DNA of 64,000 bases, from contig LNGK01000004.1 in assembly GCA_001510575.1 (NCBI GenBank), positions 3,718,667-3,782,666 of the forward strand, in the 5' to 3' direction. The position numbers were made by a program, and so were the translations under genes. The notes under the pieces were generated by a model that did not search any database, was not told the origin of the DNA, and was given only the letters and a program-made list of their open reading frames with translations. The stretch comes from Knoxdaviesia capensis. Its lineage: Eukaryota > Ascomycota > Sordariomycetes > Microascales > Gondwanamycetaceae. Each line of letters begins with the position of its first letter. Positions within the stretch are counted from its first letter, which is position 1. Positions 12,848 through 23,064 of this stretch are shown here, in pieces.

Positions 12848-14147
12848 GGTAGCCTGTCTTTTCAAGTGCGCGTTGTTGTGTGTGATGGTCGGTGTAAGAT
12901 GGAAGAGCGGAAGAAACGAGTGACGTCTTGGACTGTTGTTCTCTTGTCTTAGGGTATGTATGGCTGGCTCTTTGAACTGTTGAGTGGGTGTTTATACGGC
13001 TAGATCATTTCGTGACTTGTGCTGGTGTAGAGTTAAGCGAAACAAACCAGATTCTTTGGAGCTTGCTTTATCGAGCTATATGGAGGCTTGGATGTTTGTG
13101 AGGTGGTGATGGAGCTGCGTTTGATGAGGCGAGAATGGAATATTTCTCTTCCTTTTTCGGGTTTATCAAGATTGTGTAATCATCACCAAGTGTGGGGTTG
13201 ATTAGGCGGCTCGATAATTTTCTTAGCTGGATCAGTTATTGTAATAAGAGGCAACTCCATAATCATTAACTGGGTTTAATGACCGTAGAAACCTAGTAAG
13301 TGTTCTTGATTAAGACGGATTCATCTTTAAAATGGAAGCTCCTCCATATATGTGAATGGAAAATGGCAGAGTGATATCCCACGTAGGGACATGCATAACC
13401 CTAACATAACCCTAACACAGTTCCTTGATTTGTCACACCACCTGACCTCTGAGAGAGAAACACAAAAGCCAAAACTACCGGTTTCAAGGATTCCCTAGAA
13501 TCCTCTACTAAGAGCATAAAAGACAGAGATGCTTATGGATACCATGAATGAATAGTGATGCATGATTAATTGAAAATAGGAACAAACTCCTTGAAGATGC
13601 AGAAACGAAAAAGAAAAAGGACAAGGCCAAGCCGAACACCCATCAAACGCCACCAAAAACTTTGGGTTCACACATAAACCCATCCTGTCCAGGATTCCCA
13701 ACCGATTCACCTGCCTGCCATTTGCATATCATGACAGTAACAGAGCAAGAAGAAGAAAAGAGACAAAAGAAAAGACAAACCGAAAACCACGTCTGCTTAA
13801 CACCATGAAGGAAAACTCAACTGCCTTCACCAGTACAGGAGCTGGAAACCTTCTTGCTCAACACACACTGACCTCTTTCTGGGAGGAGAAGAAGGTGTGG
13901 GGGGGCGGGGTTGGTGATCCCGTTGCATCGTTTCTGGAGTTCTCTTCGCTGACCACTCGATCTGTCTCACCGGGAACGAGACCCACCGAGAACGCGAAGA
14001 GCTTGGATCATCCCACACCGCGGTCCCTGGATGACGGAGGTGGAAGACACGGCTCACGACGAGGCTATCGACAAGAAGACTGATCAATCGAAAGAAAAAC
14101 AACTGATCGCTTGGCTTCACTCTCTGCCGCCATGCGTGGCCGTTCGG
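12848..14147. other. Intergenic: promoter of the adaptin-binding gene and 3' flank of the F-box gene
   Basis: About 1.3 kb without a supportable gene. It is AT-richer than its surroundings between 12950 and 13450 and carries two TAACCCTAAC units at 13395-13417. The right part (13740-14147) is probably the 3' untranslated region of the F-box gene. Confidence 0.5.
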
Positions 14148-15938
14148 TTAGTTCCGGCGCCGGGGAGCCTCCAGCACGATGACATCCTCCGCAGTCCGCA
14201 GCAGGAACTGGCGTGCATCCAGGCGGGAGGTGTGCCGGCGGGCCGTCGTGGCGGCCTTCAGCAGCTCGGTGGCGCTCATGCCCGCAACGTCCGGCAGGAA
14301 CACGACACGGCGGCTCTGCAGGCCCTGCGACAGCAGCACGAAGCTCAGGTCCATCGTGCACATCAGCGCAGGGGCGCGCGCGAGCCGCTGCATAAACACG
14401 CGCCACATGTTGACCGTGTTGCTGGCGTCGGCGCCGGCGTTTTCGCGGGCCCGCAGAAGCCCGACGCGGTAGAGCTTCAGCACCCGCAGCGCCGGCAGCA
14501 GCTTCGCCACCAGCAGCTCCAGCACCAGTGCCGCCACCGTCACCTTGCCCAGCTCGAAGCGCGTGAGGCTGGCCAGCTCGAGCGTCGCGGTGATCGGCGT
14601 GAGCAGCCGCCAGTCTTTGGGGAATGTCACGAGCTCGCCGGTCAGTGTATGCAGCGGGTTCTCCACGCTGACGGTTTCGTCGGCGCCGCCGCCGGAGCAG
14701 GCGTCCGCCTTGTTCTTGTTGTGAATGGTTACCGGCGACAGCTCGCCGGGAGCGAGATAGTCCCTGTGCTGCTGTTTGTCAACCGCCGAACTCAGTCCCC
14801 CGCTGGCTGGGTTCACCAGGCTTGCCATGGTCTCGTCGCCACGCCGAGCAGCTTCCATAATCTCCTGGTACTCGGCGTCCGCCGCCTTATACCGGTCAGA
14901 GGCGGCCGGCGTCCATGTCAGCTGCTTCAGATACATGGCCAGGCGAATGAGAACCTTATTGCATTGGGAGCCAATTGGGTGGCGTTGGAAATTGAGCCGC
15001 AGCGTTGAAAGGCTCTTCATCTGGGACAGAAAGTGCGGGAGTCTGTCCGTTGATTGGACTCTTGGCTCCCCGTCACTGTTCGGGTTGAGATTGAGGATCA
15101 ACGAGGAGATCCCCTGCAGCACGGGGAGGGTGAACTCCGACGTTTGCGTGGCCAGCTCCAGATGTCGCAAACTGATGCCGTACTCGGTCCGGTCCTGATG
15201 GAACACCTCGAGTTGCGGCACAACCCGTCCGCTTCTGGCCAGGCTCACAAGTATGCCCGGGAGAAGGAGGTTGGACCCCGAGGGGACGTTGTTTCTCCGT
15301 GATAGGACATCGTTCCTGGCGACGTTAACCCGGATTCGGTTCAGATTTGGAAGCTGGTTCAAGCATCGAGACAAGATGTCCTTGTCGGCCCCGGGCGAGA
15401 CGAGCGCCAGCTGTTCCTGACCAGCCGTCGCAGTGCGCTTACGCCGGGGGCTGCTGATGGTGATGGTGCGGACCGCTGCTGCCGCGCAAGGGTTCTCGGC
15501 AATCTTCAGCAGACGGGAGAGAGACTCGACGGTCATGCTTATCTTGGGACTCGATATGCAGCGCTCGAAATACATCTGTCGGAGCGAGCCATCGAGAGCC
15601 TTGCACGCCATGCGAAGCCGTCCCATGGTGCGCTTGCCAACTCGGTCAAGAATGCTCAAGAGCAGCTCGTGCGGAAGGCCGCAGAGGTTCGTCACGAACG
15701 CGTTTTCGGCGGCGTTGTCCGCGGGACCGGCAGATTCGGTCGCCTTCTCGCAGTCAGATGCGGCCGCTGGGCTTAAGGTGAGTCCGCCGTTTCTGGCCGA
15801 GACGGGTTCGTCATCGCTGGCATTCGCCAGGTCTCTGAGCCGAGGGCGCTTCATATTGACTCGAATAGGGGCTTCTTTCGACATACAACACAAAAGGTTC
15901 GGGTTAGACGCCATTCCAGCCAGAAGTAACATGTCCAT
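14148..15938 (-). CDS. F-box domain protein
   Basis: A single open frame of 596 codons from the first ATG (15936-15938). The frame upstream begins just after a TGA near 16017. A second in-frame ATG at 15882-15884, 18 codons further in, may be the real start, and an upstream exon cannot be excluded. Residues about 85-125 form an F-box-like motif (LCGLPHELLLSILDRVG followed by RMACKAL). F-box proteins are substrate receptors of SCF ubiquitin ligases; here the substrate is unknown. The remainder is Leu-rich and helical with repeated Leu-Asn-Leu spacing, possibly irregular leucine-rich repeats, but I recognise no named domain. The Arg/Lys patch KRPRLRDL near the N-terminus may be a nuclear signal. 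A 325-codon antisense frame is only a shadow. Confidence 0.72.
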   Translation of the reverse strand: MDMLLLAGMASNPNLLCCMSKEAPIRVNMKRPRLRDLANASDDEPVSARNGGLTLSPAAASDCEKATESAGPADNAAENAFVTNLCGLPHELLLSILDRVGKRTMGRLRMACKALDGSLRQMYFERCISSPKISMTVESLSRLLKIAENPCAAAAVRTITISSPRRKRTATAGQEQLALVSPGADKDILSRCLNQLPNLNRIRVNVARNDVLSRRNNVPSGSNLLLPGILVSLARSGRVVPQLEVFHQDRTEYGISLRHLELATQTSEFTLPVLQGISSLILNLNPNSDGEPRVQSTDRLPHFLSQMKSLSTLRLNFQRHPIGSQCNKVLIRLAMYLKQLTWTPAASDRYKAADAEYQEIMEAARRGDETMASLVNPASGGLSSAVDKQQHRDYLAPGELSPVTIHNKNKADACSGGGADETVSVENPLHTLTGELVTFPKDWRLLTPITATLELASLTRFELGKVTVAALVLELLVAKLLPALRVLKLYRVGLLRARENAGADASNTVNMWRVFMQRLARAPALMCTMDLSFVLLSQGLQSRRVVFLPDVAGMSATELLKAATTARRHTSRLDARQFLLRTAEDVIVLEAPRRRN

Positions 15939-17448
15939 CAGTGACCCATTTCTGTCCGGTTCCCCTTCCCCCTCCGAAGAGACATGCTGCCGGAGGATGG
16001 TGAGTCTCCCCAAAAATCAGGGGATCATGAGGTTACAAGGACAACTGCCTCACCCTACCCCAAGGATTGTGGAAGAAAGGGGAAGGGAAAAGGAGGTGAA
16101 TCTAGACACTATGCTAATAATGCATGAGATAGAAAGAAAAGGAAAGGGGAACTGAAATACTTACAACAAAGAATGAATCGACGTGAGGATGTATGAAGAG
16201 GAGTGAAAGAAGAATCAAGGAACGAGAGCAGAAAGTATCGTGAGTAGTGAAGGAGGAAGAAAGGAGCAAGTTTATTTCACACACAGATCAGGACGAGGGA
16301 GTATGTATTTATAGGCCCTAAGAAAAACAAACCTCGTTCTGAAATTCATTTTAATGTTTTTCTTCTTCTCTGATCGAAGCCTTAACAGGCTTATTGTCTT
16401 TAAGTGTACGTGAGCCTGATGATAAACATAGTGATTCACTATTTACGGCATAGGGACCTTAACTTATATTTACTCTAGTTCTATTTGTGTGCCTTGACTT
16501 GATAATTGATATACTAGAGGAAGAGAAACCCTAATTCCAGGTCTCAATCATGTGTTTTATATTCTAAGGGAAAGAGCTAGAAGGGGAAGTGCCCCTTAAA
16601 CCCTAATTCTGTCATCTTATCATGCATATATCTCCTAGGTGAGCGAGGATAAGTGTATTATTAAATAATAGGCAGGCTCCATTTATAACTAGAGAGGTCC
16701 TTTGGAATCACCTCGAATTAACCTTGAGCTTGACCTCAAAATCTAGTTATAACCCCATAGAGGAACATAGCCCTCGATATCTTCGAATCTTCTGGTGTTG
16801 CACTCTGAGAACAAACCCCCCCCACCAAGCAAAACCAGTTAGTCAGTCGTGCATACATAGGACATGGTCAAAAGCTGGAAGACATCTAACATTACTATCT
16901 TCTATCAACTGTCATCCGGCCTTTAACTAAGTACTTTCTTTGCCTTTAATGTAACACACTTAACCCCCCATGTAGTAACACGCTATATCACAAGAATACA
17001 CCCCTATCTAGATTTTTTTAAGGGAAAGAAGATGTTCAGAAATTTCTAAGACTATCTATCTATGGGGGAAAAGGCATAAATAGGAAGGAAACCAGAGAGA
17101 ACTTGATTCAGAGCTGCTAAAAAGCCCTGCCGCATTCGCTTTTCAAGTGACCCCTTAAACACACACACCACCACCACACATGGACATAAACTGGTAATCC
17201 AGCTATCTGCTTCATACCAAAGCTTCTCTCTCTCTTTGCCATCGTGCTTTTCAGATAGAAAGAGAGGAAGAGAAATACATACATTTTGTAGACCCAAAAC
17301 CAAGAGAACGAGAGAGACAAGAAACAAAAGAGACGAAGGAAAAGGAACACGAAGGGGAAACGGATAGAACAGAAAGAGAAAATCAAGGACAACAAAACTA
17401 CAAGAGAAGAGAGACACAGCAAGCAGGCTTGACTCTCAAACAAGGTGT
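15939..17448. other. Intergenic AT-rich island
   Basis: No gene is visible. The 16300-17050 part is clearly AT-richer than the genes around it and has repeated AACCCTAATTC words (near 16528 and 16599) and an inverted repeat at 16683-16752. It may be a decayed repeat element. The right end (17050-17448) is purine-rich and is probably the 3' untranslated region of the ABC transporter. Confidence 0.45.
16683..16752. repeat. Inverted repeat able to form a 70-nt hairpin
   Basis: TTATAACTAGA at 16683-16693 is repeated in perfect inverse at 16742-16752. Inside it GAGGTC (16694-16699) pairs with GACCTC (16732-16737), leaving a 4-nt AAAA bulge. The stem totals 17 bp. It could be a small foldback element or a structured RNA. 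No target-site duplication is evident. Confidence 0.6.
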
Positions 17449-20400
17449 TTACTCCACATCCACCAGCTGATGGCTCTTGTAGGCAGTCTTGGCCATTTCG
17501 AGCAGAGTCTCCAGCTCTCCACTGGACTCACACATGCTGCGGAACACACCGCCAGGCTTCGAGATCAGCTCAAACGGATGGGCATACTCGACAATCTCGC
17601 CCTTGTCAAGCACCATCACACGGTCGTAGTCGGCAATGGTCTGCAGACGATGCGCAATCGTAATGATCGTGCTCTTCAACTCGCGGATTGTGCTCTGGAT
17701 TCTCGAGTCGGTGGCGTAGTCGATCGACGCAGTGGCCTCGTCCATCACCAGCACCTGCGGATTCCGCAGCATGGCGCGGGCGAGGCAGAGGAGCTGTCTT
17801 TGGCCCTGCGACAGGTTGCTGCCGGATTCGGCCACCGGCGACGTCAGGTCGAGGAAGATGTTCTTGTTGGAGGATGCATCCGCCGTCGACGACGAAGCCT
17901 CGACAGCGGCTCCTGGCATCTCATCCGGTCCGATCAGCTGCACGCGGCGAAGAGTATCAAAGATCTCCGAATCGGTAAACAGCTCAAACGGATCCAGGTT
18001 GGTGCGGAGCGTGCCAGTGAAGAGCGTAGGCTCCTGCGGCACAATGGTGATAGCCGACCGGAGATCCTCCAGGCCGATCTTGCTAATATCGAGGCCGTCA
18101 ACGAGAATGCGTCCGGTCTCGGCTTCAAGAGCGCGGAACAGCGCCAGAGTCAATGAAGACTTGCCGGCTCCCGTGCGTCCCACAATACCGACCTTGTGGC
18201 CGGACTCAATCTTGAACGTCATGTCCCGGAGCACAGGATCTAGATCCTCACGGTAGCGCGTGCTGTAGTCGAAGAACTCAACCACACCCTTGGACGGCCA
18301 GCTCTTAGGCGGCCGGTTGTCCTCAATGACAGCCGGCGCCTCCTGCTCGACCTCAAGGTACTCCTTGATACGCTCCACCGAGTTCATGTTCTGCTCGTTC
18401 TCGGCATAGAGACGCACAAGCCACAGGATGTTCTCAGTGAAGGAAATGGCATAACTGAGAGTCATACCGGCAGCACCAGCATCAATCTTGCCAGCGCTGA
18501 GGGCCAGAAAGGTTCCGGCAGAGAACATGACCAGGTCTCCGAGGAGATCACTGCGGAACGCCAACCAGCGGTTGGCAGCCCATAGGTAGATGAACGGACG
18601 AGTGGACAGGTTGATCTTGCTCAGGTTCTCGCGGATGAACCGTCTCTCTTCGCCATAGGCACGAATGGTAGTCATTCCGGTAAGAGTCTCACCAAACTGC
18701 TGGAACAGAGGGCTGCGCTGAGTAGACTCCAGGCGCTTGAGATCGCGAGAAGAGCTCAGGTACAGGGCTCCAACGCCAAAGAACAGAGCAGTGATCAAGA
18801 TCGAGGCAAGCAGGAAAAGCGGGAGGAAGTACGAGATCAGCGTGATGGTGATGATGATGCCCATGGCACATCCAAGGATGCTGATGGCAATGGGTGCAAT
18901 TTCTTGGTCAACCGCCTCGAGATCCTTGCTAAAGCGGTTCATGATCTGGCCCAAGGGGGTCTGATCGAAGAACTTGAACTTGGCGCGCGTCACCGAAGTG
19001 ATGAGGCGAGTGTGGATGAGACGCGATGCAGTCATCGAGCCGTAGAACAGCCAGAAATCGCGAATAAAGGCAGCAATTGCTCCCGAGAGACCAATCAGAG
19101 CAAGAATGATGATGAAGTACATGGCATGGACGCCTCCATCAGTGTTGGTGACGCTGAAAACGTTCATGTTGTTGCTGTCAACAAAGGCCGTAGAGTTCGC
19201 CGGGATAGGGCGAGCAGCGGCGTGCCAGGCATCGGGGGCCAGAGCCTTGACGGTGGTCGAAACATATCCGTAGGCGGCAAAGGCGTTTGTCCGTAGGACG
19301 TGAGTGGCGAGGTAGATAGGCGAACCGCTGGATGAGCCCTCAAACGATTCCTCGATGTACTGGTTACTCCAGATACGGACCCAGAAGTTGCTGGCAACCG
19401 AAGAAATCTGGTGCAGACCAAAGGTCAACAGCGTAAAGAACCAGTATTTCCAAGAACCCATGGCGGAAAAGTACAAGTACAGGACAGGCCACTTGACACT
19501 TCCAGTAGCGATAGTCTCCTCATGCGGGTTCTTCTTCTTTTCCTTCTTGTCCTTCTTAGTCGAGTCACCGTCCGTGCTGGAGGTGGTTGTGCCATTCGTG
19601 CTGCCAACTGCGGTCTGACCGCTGACTTCACCAACACTGGACGGAACACGGGAAGGCATGGCGGAGACGTTCTCCGAGGCCGCACCGGCGCGAAGGACGT
19701 CCTGACCAAGCTTGCCGGAGGCAATGACAGTAGCCGGCTCGCCATGGGCAACAACACGACCGTTATCAAGGACAACAACGAAGTCGGACTGAGGAACACA
19801 GAGTTGGACGTTGTGAGTAACGAGAATGCAAGTACGTCCGGCCATCAGCGGGCCCTTTATGCAGTTGGCGAAGATCCACTTGGCAGTATGCGAGTCAACA
19901 GCACTCAGGCAGTCATCAAGGAGGATGTGCTCCGAGTTGGAGTACAGGGCACGGGCAAGAGAGATGCGCTGCTTCTGGCCGCCGGACAGAGAGATACCCT
20001 TCTCACCGACCAGGGTTTCATCACCGTCGTCGAGGACTTGGAGATCACGCTCAAGAGCGCAGGCAGAAACGACATCCTTGTAGCGTTGCTCATTGAAGGG
20101 GGCAGCGAACAAAATGTTCTCCCGGATAGTGGCGTTGACAAGCCAAGGAGACTGAGCAGCATAGGCGATGGTGTTACCGAAACCGGTTTCGGGATTGACG
20201 GGAACCTCCTCTCGGCTAACACCACCGGGGCAGAAAACACGGCCTTCCATAGCAGTCATCTCACCAAGGAGGGCCATGAGAAGCGAAGTCTTTCCCGATC
20301 CAGTTTGGCCGGCAATAATGTTGAGCTTGCCAATTTTGAAGTCGAAGTTGATATCCATGAGACGGAAGTTCATTGAACCATCAGCCTTGACGGCATCCTT

Positions 20401-23064
20401 TCCACCCCAAATGAAAGTGGCATCCCGGAACCCAATAACCTTGTTGCCCTCGGCGTCCTCGTTAGACTTGCCGAGCTGCTCGTACTTGGAGGTCTCTTCC
20501 TCCATCAGGAACTCTTCGATACGATCAATAGACACCTTGGTCTCCTGAATATGGGCAAGCATGTCTCCAAACTGGTCAAGAGGAGCACGGAGCAGCATGA
20601 ACAGCGAGATGGCGGTGAAGGCAATCGAAGGGCGAAGCTCCTTCTGCTCGATTAGGGTGAACACAAGGAAAGAGAAAAAGGTGATCAGAACCGGCACAGA
20701 GTTCCAGATGGCGACAGCCAGGGCCCAGAGCATGTATCGGGAGCGAAGGGCCTTGATCTCGGCCTCACGCTTCTCATCGACCAGGGAGGTAAAGCGGCGC
20801 TCCCAGGCAAAATACTTGATGATACGAATGTTTTGCAAGACTTCGTTGGTAGCATGAATGCGCTTGTCGGTGGCAGTCATGATCTTACGGCCGGTCGAGT
20901 TGAAACCAAGAGCAATCAAGTAGTTGACAGGAAACAGGATTATCATAATAATGAAACCGGGAACGGCGCTGACACCCATGATGGTCCACAAAAGGTAAAT
21001 GGCGAGAGAAAGCTCAACCGGAACGGAGGCACCCAGGTAGTGAAGATAGGCGGTGATACCGGCAACCTTGAAGGTATCAACGGACATCAGGTTGATAATA
21101 GTACCAATGTTAGCCTGCTCATCCGACTCGCCTTCCTTTTCATCCTTGGACTTGGTCGAAGCATCGTCCTTGGTGGCAGCGGCAGCGGTGGTGGCGGGGT
21201 CAGCAGCAGCGGGAGCAGCGGGCGCATCGGCCGACTTGAAGCCCAGAGCCTTCTTAACACGGCTGACAATACCATCGACCTTCTTCGGTGCGGCAGTACC
21301 ATCGGCAGGGGCATCGGTGGAGGTGGCAGCGGTAGGGGCCTTATCCTTCTTTGAATCGTCGCTGAGAACGGTGTCTTTTCCAGATGCAGCCTTGCGGCGG
21401 AGCGACTTGGAATAAATTTCACCGATGAGAATGGCGCGGATACGGATGCAAGCCTTGCGGCCTAGCCAAAGGGCGGCACCGTCGCAGACAGAGCGTATAA
21501 CGTCAATGATGGGCAAAAGAATGACATAGAGCCAGAGCATGTTGTAGGGGGTGTCACCAGGCTCTTCGATGAATTCAACCATGGCCTTCAACAGGAGGGT
21601 GGGCATAAACGTGAAGACGGCGCTGATAGCGGCAGCAAGGCACTGATAGAAAAGAGCACCCTTGAAGATTTTGAGCAGATGCAGAGCCAGGGATGAGGTC
21701 TTTTTGAAGGCACGGTAGTCTGCGAGAACGCGGGCGGCCTTTTCCTTGGGCAGAAGGTTCCAAACCATGGAGAGGTCGGTTGTGGTCCGGAAGCCCTTCC
21801 AGATGATCGGGTCAACCCAAGAGAAGGTAGCCAGGGAGAACAGCGAGGCAAGAGGCTCGCGCGAAGGCTCGATGCCGTCTTCCCACTCCAGAATCACCGT
21901 CTTGTCGCCGCGGCGGGAGGTGACAGCCAGGACCCACAGGGCGGAAGTGAGAACAGCATTGATGACGGCAATGTGCTGGTGATTATGGGATACGGGAGGA
22001 TGTACGAGTACGCTTCTCAAGGCGACGAGAGAGATGGGCCAAAGAGCAAAGTAGACGAAAACGGAGTGGCCCCAGATGTACGGCACGCGATAGGCGGTGT
22101 GGCCCAAGAAGAGACGAAGGCTTACGAGGACAAGCACATAGGTCCAGACGACGACAGAGACCACGGCAGGGGTGCTGAGGTCATGTTGAAGGTGGAAAGT
22201 GCTGAGAGCAAGGAGAGCCAGGACAAGGAACTCTTCGGCAAAAACAACCCAGCGAACCGACTTGGAGATCTCGGACTGGACAACGCCGCGCGAGGTGGTG
22301 CGGGCGAGGGAGAGGCGGCCGCCCGCGATTTCAAGAGGGCCATCCTCATCCTCGTCCAGAGTGGTGACCTCTTCATCGGGGGGAATGGCAGTGTGTCCGG
22401 CAGCGGAGTTTTCGTCCGGAGAGACAGCGTGGTAGCCTTTTGCGCGTCTCGATTTCACGATACGGTTGACATTTTCGAAAACCAGATGGAGGAACGATAC
22501 AGCGATGACGAAGGTCGGGATATAGGTATGAAGATATCTAGTGATGAGACACATCCATCGGTTAGTATCAAACAAACAGCGCAAGAAAGCGAACAGCGCA
22601 TAGCTGGCATTGGCTCTGATTCAAGATGAGAGCTTATTCCTGTGGTTTCACTCTGGGGGCGTTTTCTGGAGGCGCAACAAGCCGGTGTTACCGTACGTGT
22701 CTCCGGGTAAAAACCACTAGGTCTCAAGACATGCAAGCAAGATATAAACATGATATTTGAGGGGTTATCGGCATGAGGGCCAGAATTTGGGTCTCTAGCA
22801 GTTGGAAAGCCGACATCGACATCAAACGACAGGGCAATGCGGAATTGGCGTGATGAGTGGCACGATGTGGGGGGAGTGACAGTCGCGCAAGAAAAGCAAC
22901 AAGCCTATCAAGCTACAATATGGTTTGCGCCTCTTGGCTATATATGGAGAGAAAAAAAAAGAAGAAAAAATGCGAATGCGAGATCTGGGAGACACTCACT
23001 TTTGGGAGAAACACTGTGAAAAGTCATCGACCTCCCAGATGGGTGAGCAAGAACCGGGAAACAT
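17449..23064 (-). CDS. ABCC-family (MRP/Ybt1-like) full ABC transporter
   Basis: Two exons: 23000-23064 (start ATG, residues 1-21 plus two bases) and 17449-22537, giving 1717 residues. The 462-nt intron has donor GTGAGTGTC, a GATACTAAC branch site and acceptor CACTAG. It joins IWEVDDFSQCFSQ to YLHTYIPTFV in frame. Order: extra N-terminal membrane domain TMD0, TMD1, NBD1, TMD2, NBD2. Walker A motifs lie near residues 764 (GQTGSGKTS) and 1473 (GRTGAGKSS). Signatures are LSGGQ near 872 and LSQGQ near 1597. NBD1 has ILLDD where NBD2 has MDEATASID, the usual degenerate catalytic glutamate of ABCC NBD1. A long Ala/Lys/Asp-rich insert sits in a TMD1 loop before SDEQANIGTI, and a Ser/Thr/Lys linker follows NBD1. 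Yeast relatives act at the vacuole on conjugates and bile acids; substrate here unknown. Confidence 0.88.

Noticed and set aside
14031..15008. 325-codon plus-strand frame
   Set aside because: It is antisense to the F-box gene, has a Gln/Gly/Val/Arg-rich composition from GC-rich codons, and no domain.
19411..20376. 321-codon plus-strand frame
   Set aside because: Antisense shadow of the ABC transporter NBD1 region.
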